64,000 bases of DNA. Source: Exilibacterium sp. (lineage in GTDB: Bacteria > Pseudomonadota > Gammaproteobacteria > Pseudomonadales > Cellvibrionaceae). The DNA lies in assembly GCA_028280195.1 (NCBI GenBank), contig JANQMH010000065.1, positions 35,000 to 98,999 of the forward strand, given 5' to 3'. The notes below the pieces were generated by a model. The model searched no databases. It was given only the letters and a program-made list of their open reading frames with translations, and was not told the origin of the DNA. Positions within the stretch are counted from its first letter, which is position 1; each line of letters starts with the position of its first letter. The position numbers and the translations under genes were made by a program. This document shows positions 18,130-26,249 of this stretch, piece by piece.

Positions 18130-18942
18130 TCAGATATTCTCGCCCTCGAGCGCCAGCGCGGCGACAGCGGCCTCTCTGTAAGTGCGGCCAATCGGTACCT
18201 TGCCGCCGCCGGCCATGACGATAAACAGACCCCCACCGCCGCTCTCGCGGCCCAGGCCTTTGACAAAGGCGGAATTGACGAGATAGGAGCGGTGTACCCT
18301 GACAAAGCGACCAGCCGGCAACTTCATATGCAGGTCTTTTAAACTGGTGCGCATGATATAGGCGTCATTGCCGAGAAAAAGCTCGACATAGTTGCGGGCA
18401 GAACGCACCCACTCCACCTCTTCAGCAGCAATTCTGGTATGCAGGCGGCCGGTCGAAACGGCGAGCGTGGCACCATCGCCGGCGCGGCTGGCCGGTTCAG
18501 CGGGGGTGTGGGTCGAGGCGGAAGGATATGACAGCCACAGGGCCAGCCCCATAAACAACAGATAGGTGCCCCCGGCAATTGGGGTCATATGGTAAAGCGT
18601 CGCGGTCCAGGTCGAGTGGCCGCCCAGAGACCTGTCGAACAGGTAGGCAAAGGCGACGGCGGCAGCTATGGCGATAAGCGCCCCCAGCAAAGCGCCGAGC
18701 AGCAGGGTACCGCGCCGTTCCAGGTAGCAAATCACCCACAGGCAGGCGGGCAGTATCAGCGGCCACGCACCCCACTGGGTAATCGCCCAGCGCAAACTGG
18801 CTTTCGCCCCTACCGTATAATTGCCAGCCACCACGCCGTGCAGCACACAATACAGTATCGCCGCCACAACAAAGCCCACCCAGGCCAGTATCATCTTGCC
18901 GAGGAACACACCCGGCGGCTGATGCTGGAGAGACAACTCCAT
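18130..18942 (-). CDS. Membrane-anchored LytTR-type transcriptional regulator
   Basis: A 270-residue regulator starting at ATG 18942 with GGTGGGGGAAAAT upstream; the longer frame to 19035 lacks a site. The first about 140 residues contain four hydrophobic segments (LAWVGFVVAAILYCVLHGVV, WPLILPACLWVICYL, LLLGALLGALIAIAAAVAFA, GGTYLLFMGLALWLSY). The C-terminal LytTR DNA-binding domain (about 170-265) has RIAAEEVEWVRSARNYVELF, IMRTSLKDLHMKLP and FVRVHRSYLVN. LytTR domains bind short direct repeats. The gene lies 120 bases upstream of iorB on the same strand. A 7-copy 19-bp tandem array begins about 190 bases upstream of its start, which suggests autoregulation or an operator array. Confidence 0.9.
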   Translation of the reverse strand: MELSLQHQPPGVFLGKMILAWVGFVVAAILYCVLHGVVAGNYTVGAKASLRWAITQWGAWPLILPACLWVICYLERRGTLLLGALLGALIAIAAAVAFAYLFDRSLGGHSTWTATLYHMTPIAGGTYLLFMGLALWLSYPSASTHTPAEPASRAGDGATLAVSTGRLHTRIAAEEVEWVRSARNYVELFLGNDAYIMRTSLKDLHMKLPAGRFVRVHRSYLVNSAFVKGLGRESGGGGLFIVMAGGGKVPIGRTYREAAVAALALEGENI

Positions 18943-19133
18943 ATTTTCCCCCACCTCAATATTTCCCGGGCCCCACTCAGCCCGGCGGCGGTCCCGACCG
19001 CAGCCATTATAAAATTGGCGCCCGGCAGTGCCCACCCCGTCGAGGAATTTTGTGTCACAGGGGGAAAACCGGAACTACCTGGGCCGGGGAAAACTGTTGC
19101 CGGCAGTGGGAGTACGCATTCAGAGTCTGTCGA

Positions 19134-19266
19134 TTTTTATACCGGGCGTGGCTTTTTATATCGGATTTACCTTTTTATATCGGGCGTACCTTTCCATATA
19201 AGACGTACCTTTCCATATAAGGCGTATCAGGCCATATAAAGCGTATCAGGCCATATAAGGCGTACC
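19134..19266. repeat. Seven tandem copies of a 19-bp unit
   Basis: Exactly seven head-to-tail 19-bp units: 19134-19152, 19153-19171, 19172-19190, 19191-19209, 19210-19228, 19229-19247 and 19248-19266. They drift gradually from TTTTTATATCGGGCGTACC-like at the left to AGGCCATATAAGGCGTACC-like at the right. Each keeps an A/T core (TATAT or CATATAA) followed by GGCGTAYC. There is no spacer DNA, so this is not a CRISPR. The array lies in the 470-base gap (18943-19412) between the avidin-like gene's end and the LytTR gene's start, and is therefore in the upstream region of the minus-strand LytTR gene. No other feature is evident in that gap. Confidence 0.92.
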
Positions 19267-19412
19267 CGGGGCGCTCGGTTTTCGGCACTGCGGGCAATTT
19301 GCCCGACACTGGAATGCCGGCCTGGCGATTTGCCGGAGTACCGGCCGGATCAATATGTGACCTGATCCGGCCGCTTGGCTTTTAGCCTGCAGGCGGTGTG
19401 TAGCGATCGCAC

Positions 19413-20366
19413 CTACTGCCGCGTCCAGAGTACCTTATCCAGCGTATGCTGGGTAAATCGACTGGTCCACTGAGTCGACTGCAGCTCACCGCGCCAGAGT
19501 GTCATCTGCCGGGCGGCCGGCAGGTCGACACCGCCCGCCATCGTCATCGCCGACCCGTCGTCTCTACTGTAGAGCGACAGGGTAACACCCTGCTGCGCCA
19601 GTTCGCTGCCCGGCGTTTCCGCCGCTGCGACGGTATCGAACAGGCCGGCAATGTCATATACCTTTCCCCCGCTGGTGAGGCTGCCGCGGATACTGCCGGT
19701 AATCCGATCCGCATTCAGTGTCAACTGCTCGCCCAGCTGGTTGTGCCAGGTACCGGAGACATAGTCGGGTGCCCGCGGGGTGTAGGGCACCGGCGGCGGC
19801 GGCGGTGCCAGCCGACAGTAGTCCGGCGGCTGGCGTTTGAAACGCAGCGTTTGCGGCCACATCACCGGCGCTGTCTCGGCCAGGCCTTTCTGTGTCGACG
19901 TTGCGACAAGACCGTTCAAAATCTCCAGTGTCTCCTCGATTTGATAGGTGTCCTGACTGCCTGCGCTGACATTTTGCGCCGGGTGATATTGACCGGAAAA
20001 TGTCGATACCCAGTGCCAGGTGCCGTCCGGCAAATCGGTGGTATTGATCAGGCGCCACTGTATGCCAAGGCTGAAAGGGATACCTTTGGGATTGGTCGGC
20101 AGACCCGGCTCGGGCTTGTAGTTTACCAGGCCTTTGACCAGGGACGACCCGGTACTGCCGGTATGAGAAGTGTAAATGCCGTTGATTTCACCGATGGCGA
20201 AATTGCCGTCGAGCGGGTCGACTTGCAGTTCGACCTGGGAGCAGTAAGAGTTGTACCAGGTGCCGTTTAGGGGGTGTTCGGCTGCGACACTGACAGCGGC
20301 AACTGCCGCGCTGATAACGCCGCCGATCGCTGCGATATAACGCTTAATCAGGGTTTGCTCGTACAT
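19413..20366 (-). CDS. Secreted protein with two tandem avidin-like domains
   Basis: A 317-residue exported protein; ATG 20366 gives a signal peptide (about residues 1-29). Domain 1 (about 33-180) reads NGTWYNSYCSQVEL, NGIYTSHTG and STFSGQYHP, which line up with streptavidin's GTWYNQLGS, GTYESAVG and TTWSGQY. The positions equivalent to biotin ligands Asn23, Ser27, Tyr43 and Ser45 are kept, but the Trp79 position is Phe. A proline-rich linker (PPPPPVPYTPR) follows. Domain 2 (about 203-317) starts SGTWHNQLGEQLTL and ends with QWTSRFTQHTLDKVLW, matching the streptavidin Trp108 and late His strand; the Ser27 position is Glu. Avidins bind biotin; whether this one does is uncertain. It lies just downstream of the pepsin-like protease, separated from it by a terminator. 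Confidence 0.8.
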   Translation of the reverse strand: MYEQTLIKRYIAAIGGVISAAVAAVSVAAEHPLNGTWYNSYCSQVELQVDPLDGNFAIGEINGIYTSHTGSTGSSLVKGLVNYKPEPGLPTNPKGIPFSLGIQWRLINTTDLPDGTWHWVSTFSGQYHPAQNVSAGSQDTYQIEETLEILNGLVATSTQKGLAETAPVMWPQTLRFKRQPPDYCRLAPPPPPVPYTPRAPDYVSGTWHNQLGEQLTLNADRITGSIRGSLTSGGKVYDIAGLFDTVAAAETPGSELAQQGVTLSLYSRDDGSAMTMAGGVDLPAARQMTLWRGELQSTQWTSRFTQHTLDKVLWTRQ

Positions 20367-20388
20367 GGTGGACTCTCTCGAATGATTT

Positions 20389-20431
20389 CCAGTCAACAAT
20401 ATTCAGTCAACAATAATCCAGTCAAAAATAG
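20389..20431. repeat. Three short direct repeats upstream of the avidin-like gene
   Basis: Three consecutive 14-15-bp units based on CCAGTCAACAATAT (20389-20402, 20403-20417, 20418-20431) lie between the avidin-like gene's start (20366) and the protease terminator. The position fits a promoter-proximal operator or a slipped-strand duplication. They overlap the T-tract of the terminator. Confidence 0.65.
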
Positions 20432-20450
20432 CGGGCGGCTCGCCGCCCGC
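20424..20450 (-). terminator. Rho-independent terminator of the pepsin-like protease gene
   Basis: A perfect 8-bp GC stem (20431-20438 with 20443-20450) with a 4-base loop, followed in the minus-strand direction by TATTTTTG. It sits 22 bases past the protease stop and should separate its transcription from that of the avidin-like gene. Confidence 0.8.
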
Positions 20451-20471
20451 CGGCGTTTGGGCCCGCAGTTG

Positions 20472-21803
20472 CTACTGCGGAATACAGGTGTAAGCTGCCG
20501 GCTGCTCGCCGCGGCTGGTGCGAAACAGATACATCCAGCCCTGGCTCAACTGCTGGTCCTGAGTGACCTCGTACTCAAAGCGCGTATACACCAGGTCCAT
20601 CAGTGTGGAACCTACCAGCAGTCCGCCGACACCGTTCAGCAGATGTACGGCCACCACCCACTCCCCTGCTCTCTCCCCGATATCCACCCGATAGGAATAC
20701 TGCTCGGGCGAAAGCGATAGGGACAAGCGGGCAGTTCCGGACCCCTGGCAGGATTCCCCGAGGGTCAGACTCAAATCGGGAAGGTCCGGGTAGTCATAAG
20801 GTGTGCCGCCATTTGCATATTTCAAACCCGTCCAGGTCAATTCGCCTTTCACCTCTTCATAGTATTTCTCGAAAATATCTCTACCGCCGGCGTCCTTATA
20901 GGTAAGCAGCTGCTGCATAATCGGATAGACATACTCGGCATCGCCCTTGAAACGCGAGGAGCCGGTGTCCAGATAAAACAACTGGCTTTTGAGAGCGGGC
21001 AGAGATTTTTCGCCGACTTTCATCGCGTAAAGTGTTGTCCCCCAAAGGTACTGAAGACCAGGATCTGCACTTTTCTTCGGCGCCAGTACGACCTCGGTAG
21101 CTTCGTCGTACCAGGAGGGATCGTCATCCCCCAGCAGGGCCTGGCCGGTACCGGACAGACCGTCAGTCATATAGGAAAACGCCGGCCGCCGGACTTGGCC
21201 CTGCAGATAGAGTTGATGAAAATAAAAGTCATCCTCGTCGACACTGGCCGATTCCGAGGGAAAGCCGATGCCGCCGTCCCAGGCGAGCGTGGAAAACTGT
21301 AGCCCCCGGTAATCCGTGGCGGCGTAAAAGGCCAGGCCTAAAACATTGGCCGCAGCGCCGACCTCCATAACGAAGGGCGCATACCCCAAACCCGTATCCA
21401 TCTTTCCCCACGGCCCGAAGTCCTTTGAAATCGGTGGCGGCGGCTCTTTGATCCAGCTGAAATCCGCCTGCCCGGTATCTACCTGCAAATGCGCCTGGCA
21501 GGCATCTGTCTGGCAGCGATCCGAAGTGGCCCACAGCAGTGGACTGCCGGTATCGAGTGTGAATCTTATCGGGCTGGTCCCGACAAAGGTATTGGTGGTA
21601 TGCCAGGGTGTTGCGCCATAGTCCGCCAGCAAACCCTTTTTCAGTGGGATGACCGTTGTTGACTGTGCATAAGTTGATTGTGCATAAGTTGACTGTGCAT
21701 AAGTCGATTGCGCATAAACAGCAGCACTGGCGCCAAAAGCGAGCACGATGCCGCCGGCAATCGGGCCGAGATAAGGCCCGTCAATCAATCGGAAGATCTT
21801 CAT
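20472..21803 (-). CDS. Pepsin-like (A1 family) aspartic protease, secreted
   Basis: A 443-residue exported protein with the bilobal pepsin plan. The signal peptide (about residues 1-31) runs into four YAQST repeats (30-49). The N-lobe catalytic motif is FTLDTGSPLLW (Asp84), followed by CQTDACQAH, which matches the conserved Cys-x4-Cys after the active site of pepsins, and WDGGIGFPS, equivalent to the D-G-I-L-G-L block. The C-lobe motif is FYLDTGSSRFKG (Asp279), and GGLLVGSTLMDLVYTRFEYE matches the late hydrophobic Gly-rich block. Both catalytic Asp-Thr-Gly triads are intact. Pepsin-like proteases are mainly eukaryotic; bacterial homologues such as shewasins are scattered. No clear propeptide is seen. 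Neighbours are the tandem-avidin gene downstream and a divergent MalT-type regulator upstream. Confidence 0.88.
   Translation of the reverse strand: MKIFRLIDGPYLGPIAGGIVLAFGASAAVYAQSTYAQSTYAQSTYAQSTTVIPLKKGLLADYGATPWHTTNTFVGTSPIRFTLDTGSPLLWATSDRCQTDACQAHLQVDTGQADFSWIKEPPPPISKDFGPWGKMDTGLGYAPFVMEVGAAANVLGLAFYAATDYRGLQFSTLAWDGGIGFPSESASVDEDDFYFHQLYLQGQVRRPAFSYMTDGLSGTGQALLGDDDPSWYDEATEVVLAPKKSADPGLQYLWGTTLYAMKVGEKSLPALKSQLFYLDTGSSRFKGDAEYVYPIMQQLLTYKDAGGRDIFEKYYEEVKGELTWTGLKYANGGTPYDYPDLPDLSLTLGESCQGSGTARLSLSLSPEQYSYRVDIGERAGEWVVAVHLLNGVGGLLVGSTLMDLVYTRFEYEVTQDQQLSQGWMYLFRTSRGEQPAAYTCIPQ
21657..21716 (-). repeat. Four 15-bp in-frame repeats after the protease signal peptide
   Basis: Four near-identical 15-bp units of the form TATGCACAGTCAACT encode YAQST four times (residues 30-49). 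They begin exactly at the predicted signal-peptidase region, so each unit adds another potential Ala-x-cleavage site. The copies differ at only a few bases, which suggests recent expansion. Confidence 0.85.
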
Positions 21804-22272
21804 AGTTCTGTGCCTGAGTGGATGCAGTGAGTCGGATGTCGATCGATATTCCGCAACACCAGCCAGGTCGCCGAGTGCTTATTATCGACCGAACTGTTAC
21901 TTTTGCTTTGTAATTTCAGCCTGCCTGCCGGACGCTATTTCAGTCCACTACCTGTCAGCCACGCGCAGCTTCACTTTCCGTTACAAGCTGCAAAAGCACA
22001 ACTACCCCTTCGTGTAGGCGGTTTTTACGATGGCACTGATAGCGGCATTGTGGCACAAAAAACAACATAATATTGAACCTCACAGTTGCTTTGAAAATGG
22101 CAATGATTGCTTCTTCGCTGATTTGCTGCCAACAACATTCTGCAGGCGCCGGCGCTGCCGGACGAACGACAATTGCAGCATGCAGTTGCCTTCCGGCATA
22201 CTATGACCCGCAAGTCCAGAACAAGAAAAATTAGCTATTAAATACAATCTATTAGGGTGTCAGCAAAAAAAA
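21804..22272. other. Divergent intergenic region
   Basis: A 469-base gap between the protease gene (minus) and the MalT-type regulator gene (plus). It has no convincing gene; short open frames have no ribosome binding sites. It turns A/T-rich in the last 60 bases before the regulator start and should hold both promoters, but I could not assign operators. Confidence 0.5.
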
Positions 22273-24966
22273 ATGCCAGCGGCCAAATATGATGAAGAAG
22301 AAGATTCTGGCGAATGGTATTCGCTCTCAAAAGCAAAACCACCGGTCATCGGCGGGAGCACCATCGACAGACCGGCACTTATTGAAACCCTCGATGCGGC
22401 CCTGTCGCGGCAGCTGACGGTTCTTTCGGCGCCCGCCGGTTTCGGTAAATCAACCCTGCTTGCGCAGTGGTGCAGACATCGCGCTGAAACCGGCAAGCTG
22501 TCCGGCTGGCTGAGCCTGGATGAGTCCGACAGCGACCCGCAGCAGTTTATTTCCTACTTCATTCTGGCGCTGGAGCTGGCCGAGGTGGATATCGGTCAGC
22601 TCGCCATGGCAGCACAAAACGGTCTGGTGGGCACATCCATTAAACTGATCAGCAAAAAACTGGTCGACTCGGTGTGCAGGTCACCGCAACAGGTGCTGAT
22701 GGTCCTGGACGATTATCATCGCGCGCAATCGGCTGTCAGCGATCAGCTGATGACGGAACTTGCCTCCCGGTGCCGGGGCCGGCTGCATATCTGCCTGAGC
22801 AGCCGCAATACCCCCACACCCGAGCTGGCGGCCTACCTGGCCACGGGCAATGCCTTTCAGATTCAGGCCAATGATCTGCGCTTTTCCGACGATGAGGTGC
22901 GCCGGGCGGTTGGCATCGAGCTGGACGACGACTGCTTCGGCCTGCTGAAGCGCAAGGCCGAAGGCTGGCCGGTCGCCATTCAGCTTGCCAAACTGCTTAT
23001 CGGCGGGCGCGATGATCTCAAAACCGCACTGTCCAGACTCCACGGCCATACCGGCCACCTGGCTGCTTATCTGACCAGCCAGGTCATCGCCAAACTCGAC
23101 CCCGAGCTGCGCGACTTCATGCTCAGGACCAGTATTCTCGACAAGTTCAATGCCAGCCTTGCCGACAGCGTCTGCCATCACACCGGCAGCCGTACCCTGA
23201 TCAAAAATATGGAGCCGCTGCACGCCCTGTTGATCCCGATCGACGATACCCAGGAGTGGTTCCGCTATCATCACCTGTTCGCCGAATGCCTGCAGGACCT
23301 GCTGCAACAGCGCCACGGCGGCGAGTGCCCGGAGCTGCATCTGCGCGCCGCCGAATGGCACAGCCAGAGAGGCTTGTTCACCGCCGCAGTGCGCCACGCG
23401 CGCGCCGCCGGCCGCTACGATATCTGTGCCGATATCATCTGCCGCGCCGGCGGCTGGGAGCTTATTCTGTTTGGCGGTATCGGCTATCTGAACAATCTGC
23501 TGCGCGATATTCCCGAAAGTGTGCTGCAGCACTACCCCAGGGTGCAGTTTGCAAAATCCTACCTGGCTTTGAAAAACGGCAATATCAAAGAGGCGCGCGC
23601 CTATTTTGATGCAGGTGTGTGCTCGCGGGAATTCAATCGCGACGACGAAAAATCCTATCGGGATTTCGTCAACCTCAGCGCCCTGATCGATGCCTACGAG
23701 GACAGCGGCCTGATTCAGCCCAAGGAGGCACTGCTCAACGAAGCGCTCGACCGGATTCCGTCGGACGACCCCATTACCCGCGGCGTCGTGCAGTGCCAGC
23801 TGGCCCTGCGTCACACCGCCTTCGGGCATTTCAAGCAGAGCGAGTTGGAGACACAAAAAGCCATGCGCTCGATGCGCCAGGGTAATTCGGTGCTCGGCCT
23901 GAACTACTGTTATCTGCACGCCGGCATGAATGCGTTCTATACCGGGCGATATCAGCTGGCGCTGGCCAACTACAAAAAAGCCGGTGAAATGGCGGAGGAT
24001 AATTTCGGTGCCGACAGCGGACTCAAGTACAACGCCATCGCCTGCCTGAATTCCATTCTGTTCTGGAAAGGCGAACTGGGCGATGCCGGACTGGTGGAAC
24101 TGAAACGCGCCATGGCCTATGTCAGCGACCACGACGGCTGGTTTGAAGTCTACGCCATGGGCTACGACGCACTCTTTCACCACGCCGTGCAGAGCGATGC
24201 CGATCAGGATGCGCTCGATACCATAGAGCAAATGCAGAATACGGCCCGCACCAGGGGAATAGAGCGCCTCGAGCAACTGGCCCAGGCCTTTCATCTCTGC
24301 CTGCTGCTGCGCCAGCGCTCGACCCGCGATGCGGCGCTGAAATTCGAGCATATCCGGCAGTGGAGTGAAACCCCGGATACAGACCCTGCGGAAAAGACCT
24401 GGCTGGTGGAGTATTTCGTCGATTGCGCCTGTGCCGAGTACTGCTCCCAGAGCGGAAAAATCTCCGCCGCTCTGAACCATGCCAACCGCGCCCGGCGGCG
24501 GGTCGAGGCGATTAAGGCCCAATTTCACATGCTGCGTGCACTGCTGCTGCAGGCCGCCATCTACGATATGGGCAAGCGCCGCCAAGAAGCCATCGACTGC
24601 CTGCTGCCGGCACTCGATATGGGTTCGCGGGCGCCACTGCCGCAGCCGTTCCGAATACGTGACATAGCGAAGCTGTTGCGCGCAACCCACGACGCAGTCC
24701 GTGGCGGCGACCAGAATATTCTGCTGGCTAACTTCCTCACATCTATACTGGATTACACTAAAAAGCAAAACCCGCTGCTAAGCGACCGGGAAATCGAGGT
24801 GCTCGAAGAGCTGGCAATTGGCAAGCTGAATAAAGAGATCGCTCACGCGCTCGATCTGGCGGAAAATACGGTAAAATTTCATCTGAAGAATATCTTCAAA
24901 AAGCTGGGCGTCACCCGGCGCATGCAGGCGGTGGCGGTCGCCCAGTCGCTTGACATCATCGATTGA
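22273..24966 (+). CDS. MalT-type ATP-dependent LuxR-family transcriptional regulator
   Basis: A large regulator of 897 residues with the MalT/LAL layout. The N-terminal STAND-type NTPase has Walker A SAPAGFGKSTL (about residues 52-62) and Walker B-like VLMVLDDYHRA (about 145). A helical TPR-like sensor region runs from about 400 to 800 and includes LALANYKKAGEMAED. A C-terminal LuxR helix-turn-helix (about 833-897) has LLSDREIEVLEELAIG and NTVKFHLKNIFKKLGV. Such proteins bind an inducer and ATP, oligomerise and activate transcription. It is divergent from the pepsin-like protease gene, which is the most likely target by position. The inducer is unknown. Confidence 0.93.
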   Translation: MPAAKYDEEEDSGEWYSLSKAKPPVIGGSTIDRPALIETLDAALSRQLTVLSAPAGFGKSTLLAQWCRHRAETGKLSGWLSLDESDSDPQQFISYFILALELAEVDIGQLAMAAQNGLVGTSIKLISKKLVDSVCRSPQQVLMVLDDYHRAQSAVSDQLMTELASRCRGRLHICLSSRNTPTPELAAYLATGNAFQIQANDLRFSDDEVRRAVGIELDDDCFGLLKRKAEGWPVAIQLAKLLIGGRDDLKTALSRLHGHTGHLAAYLTSQVIAKLDPELRDFMLRTSILDKFNASLADSVCHHTGSRTLIKNMEPLHALLIPIDDTQEWFRYHHLFAECLQDLLQQRHGGECPELHLRAAEWHSQRGLFTAAVRHARAAGRYDICADIICRAGGWELILFGGIGYLNNLLRDIPESVLQHYPRVQFAKSYLALKNGNIKEARAYFDAGVCSREFNRDDEKSYRDFVNLSALIDAYEDSGLIQPKEALLNEALDRIPSDDPITRGVVQCQLALRHTAFGHFKQSELETQKAMRSMRQGNSVLGLNYCYLHAGMNAFYTGRYQLALANYKKAGEMAEDNFGADSGLKYNAIACLNSILFWKGELGDAGLVELKRAMAYVSDHDGWFEVYAMGYDALFHHAVQSDADQDALDTIEQMQNTARTRGIERLEQLAQAFHLCLLLRQRSTRDAALKFEHIRQWSETPDTDPAEKTWLVEYFVDCACAEYCSQSGKISAALNHANRARRRVEAIKAQFHMLRALLLQAAIYDMGKRRQEAIDCLLPALDMGSRAPLPQPFRIRDIAKLLRATHDAVRGGDQNILLANFLTSILDYTKKQNPLLSDREIEVLEELAIGKLNKEIAHALDLAENTVKFHLKNIFKKLGVTRRMQAVAVAQSLDIID

Positions 24967-25211
24967 GGCAGCGCCGTCGCGCGCGGCCATCAGATGCCGT
25001 ATCCCGGCGAGGTAAACATCCATATAGCGCCAGAGGAATTGGGTGCATGGCCTGTTATCGACTAAGCTGCCGATATACGCTAAGCTCACCACCCTCGATT
25101 GCTCCTGCCTGAAAATCCGCGCCCACCCGATGCAAAACCCGCTTTGCAGAGCCCCCCAGGTCGCGGCAACCGGGTCTCGGGCGAACCTGCCATAACACTG
25201 CGAGAGCTTTC

Positions 25212-26249
25212 ATGGACAGCGTTACACAATTTGCACTGGGATCGGCCGTCGGCGAGGCGGTGTTAGGGAAAAAAGTCGGCCGCCGTGCACTGCTCTGGGG
25301 CGGCATCTGCGGCACCATCCCCGATCTCGATGTCTTCATTCCGCTCGGCGATCCGGTCAGCGATTTCACATACCACCGCTCATTCAGCCACTCGCTGTTT
25401 GTACTGGCACTGCTGACACCGGTGGTGGTGGCGCTTATTACCCGCCTGCACAGGCACACGCGCGAGTACCGGCGGCACTGGTTTCTGCTGGTATACCTGG
25501 TCTTTACCACCCATGTACTGCTGGACAGCTTTACCGCCTACGGCACGCAGATCTTCTGGCCTTTTTTCACCACGCCAATGACCTGGTCGACAATTTTCAT
25601 TATCGACCCGCTCTATACCCTGCCGCTGCTGGCAGGTATTACTGCAGTCCTGGTACTAAAACGCCGGGTCGAACTCGGCCGCCGTATCAATCGCATCGGC
25701 CTGGGTCTGAGTTGCGTTTATCTGCTGTGGACCGTGGGCGCGAAGCTCCATGTCAGCCATGCCGTGACACAGACACTGGCCGGCGATAACATCGCGCACG
25801 CGGGTGTTTTTACCACACCCGCGCCGTTTACCTCGCTGCTATGGCGCATCGTGGTGATGGACGACCGCGGCTACTACGAGGGTTTTTACTCTGTATTCGA
25901 TGCCGGCGAGCCGATTCGTTTTACCCATTTCACAAGTCGCCGGGAATTGCTCGAGGGTGTGGAAAACAGCCGCGCAGTGCAACGCCTGCAGTGGTTCAGC
26001 AAAGGCTTCTACGCCGTAACACAACGAGACGGAGAGCTGTTTATCAGTGACTTGCGCATGGGCTCGGAGCCCACCTATATCTTCAAGTTCAAGGTGGGTG
26101 AACTGTCCAAGCCCCACACTGTGGCGACACCGCCGCTGCAGATCGAAGCGAACCCGGATCTGTCGCTGCTGGCGGTGCTGTGGCAGCGCATCTGGGACCC
26201 GTCGATCGATTTCAGTGCGATAGCGACAGGCACAAGCCAGCCGCGCTAG
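25212..26249 (+). CDS. YdjM-type membrane-bound metal-dependent hydrolase
   Basis: A 345-residue inner-membrane protein of the YdjM/YbcI family (PF04307). The N-terminus has the family block MDSVTQFALGSAVGEAVLG, followed by GICGTIPDLDVFIPLGDPVS and YHRSFSHSLFVLALL with its histidine/aspartate metal-like residues. HVLLDSFTAYGTQIFWPF, including the conserved D-S-x-T-x-Y-G-T, completes the signature. Several transmembrane helices cover residues about 55-180, and the C-terminal 160 residues are a soluble extension. The family is induced by DNA damage in E. coli (ydjM), but its reaction is not established. The stop lies 38 bases inside the end of the convergent PEP-CTERM gene. Confidence 0.9.
   Translation: MDSVTQFALGSAVGEAVLGKKVGRRALLWGGICGTIPDLDVFIPLGDPVSDFTYHRSFSHSLFVLALLTPVVVALITRLHRHTREYRRHWFLLVYLVFTTHVLLDSFTAYGTQIFWPFFTTPMTWSTIFIIDPLYTLPLLAGITAVLVLKRRVELGRRINRIGLGLSCVYLLWTVGAKLHVSHAVTQTLAGDNIAHAGVFTTPAPFTSLLWRIVVMDDRGYYEGFYSVFDAGEPIRFTHFTSRRELLEGVENSRAVQRLQWFSKGFYAVTQRDGELFISDLRMGSEPTYIFKFKVGELSKPHTVATPPLQIEANPDLSLLAVLWQRIWDPSIDFSAIATGTSQPR

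Noticed and set aside
19134..19266. CRISPR array
   Set aside because: The 19-bp units are directly abutting with no unique spacers and no cas genes nearby, so it is a simple tandem array.
22681..24768. Minus-strand open frame of 695 codons
   Set aside because: It is antisense to the MalT-type regulator, which has Walker A and LuxR helix-turn-helix motifs.
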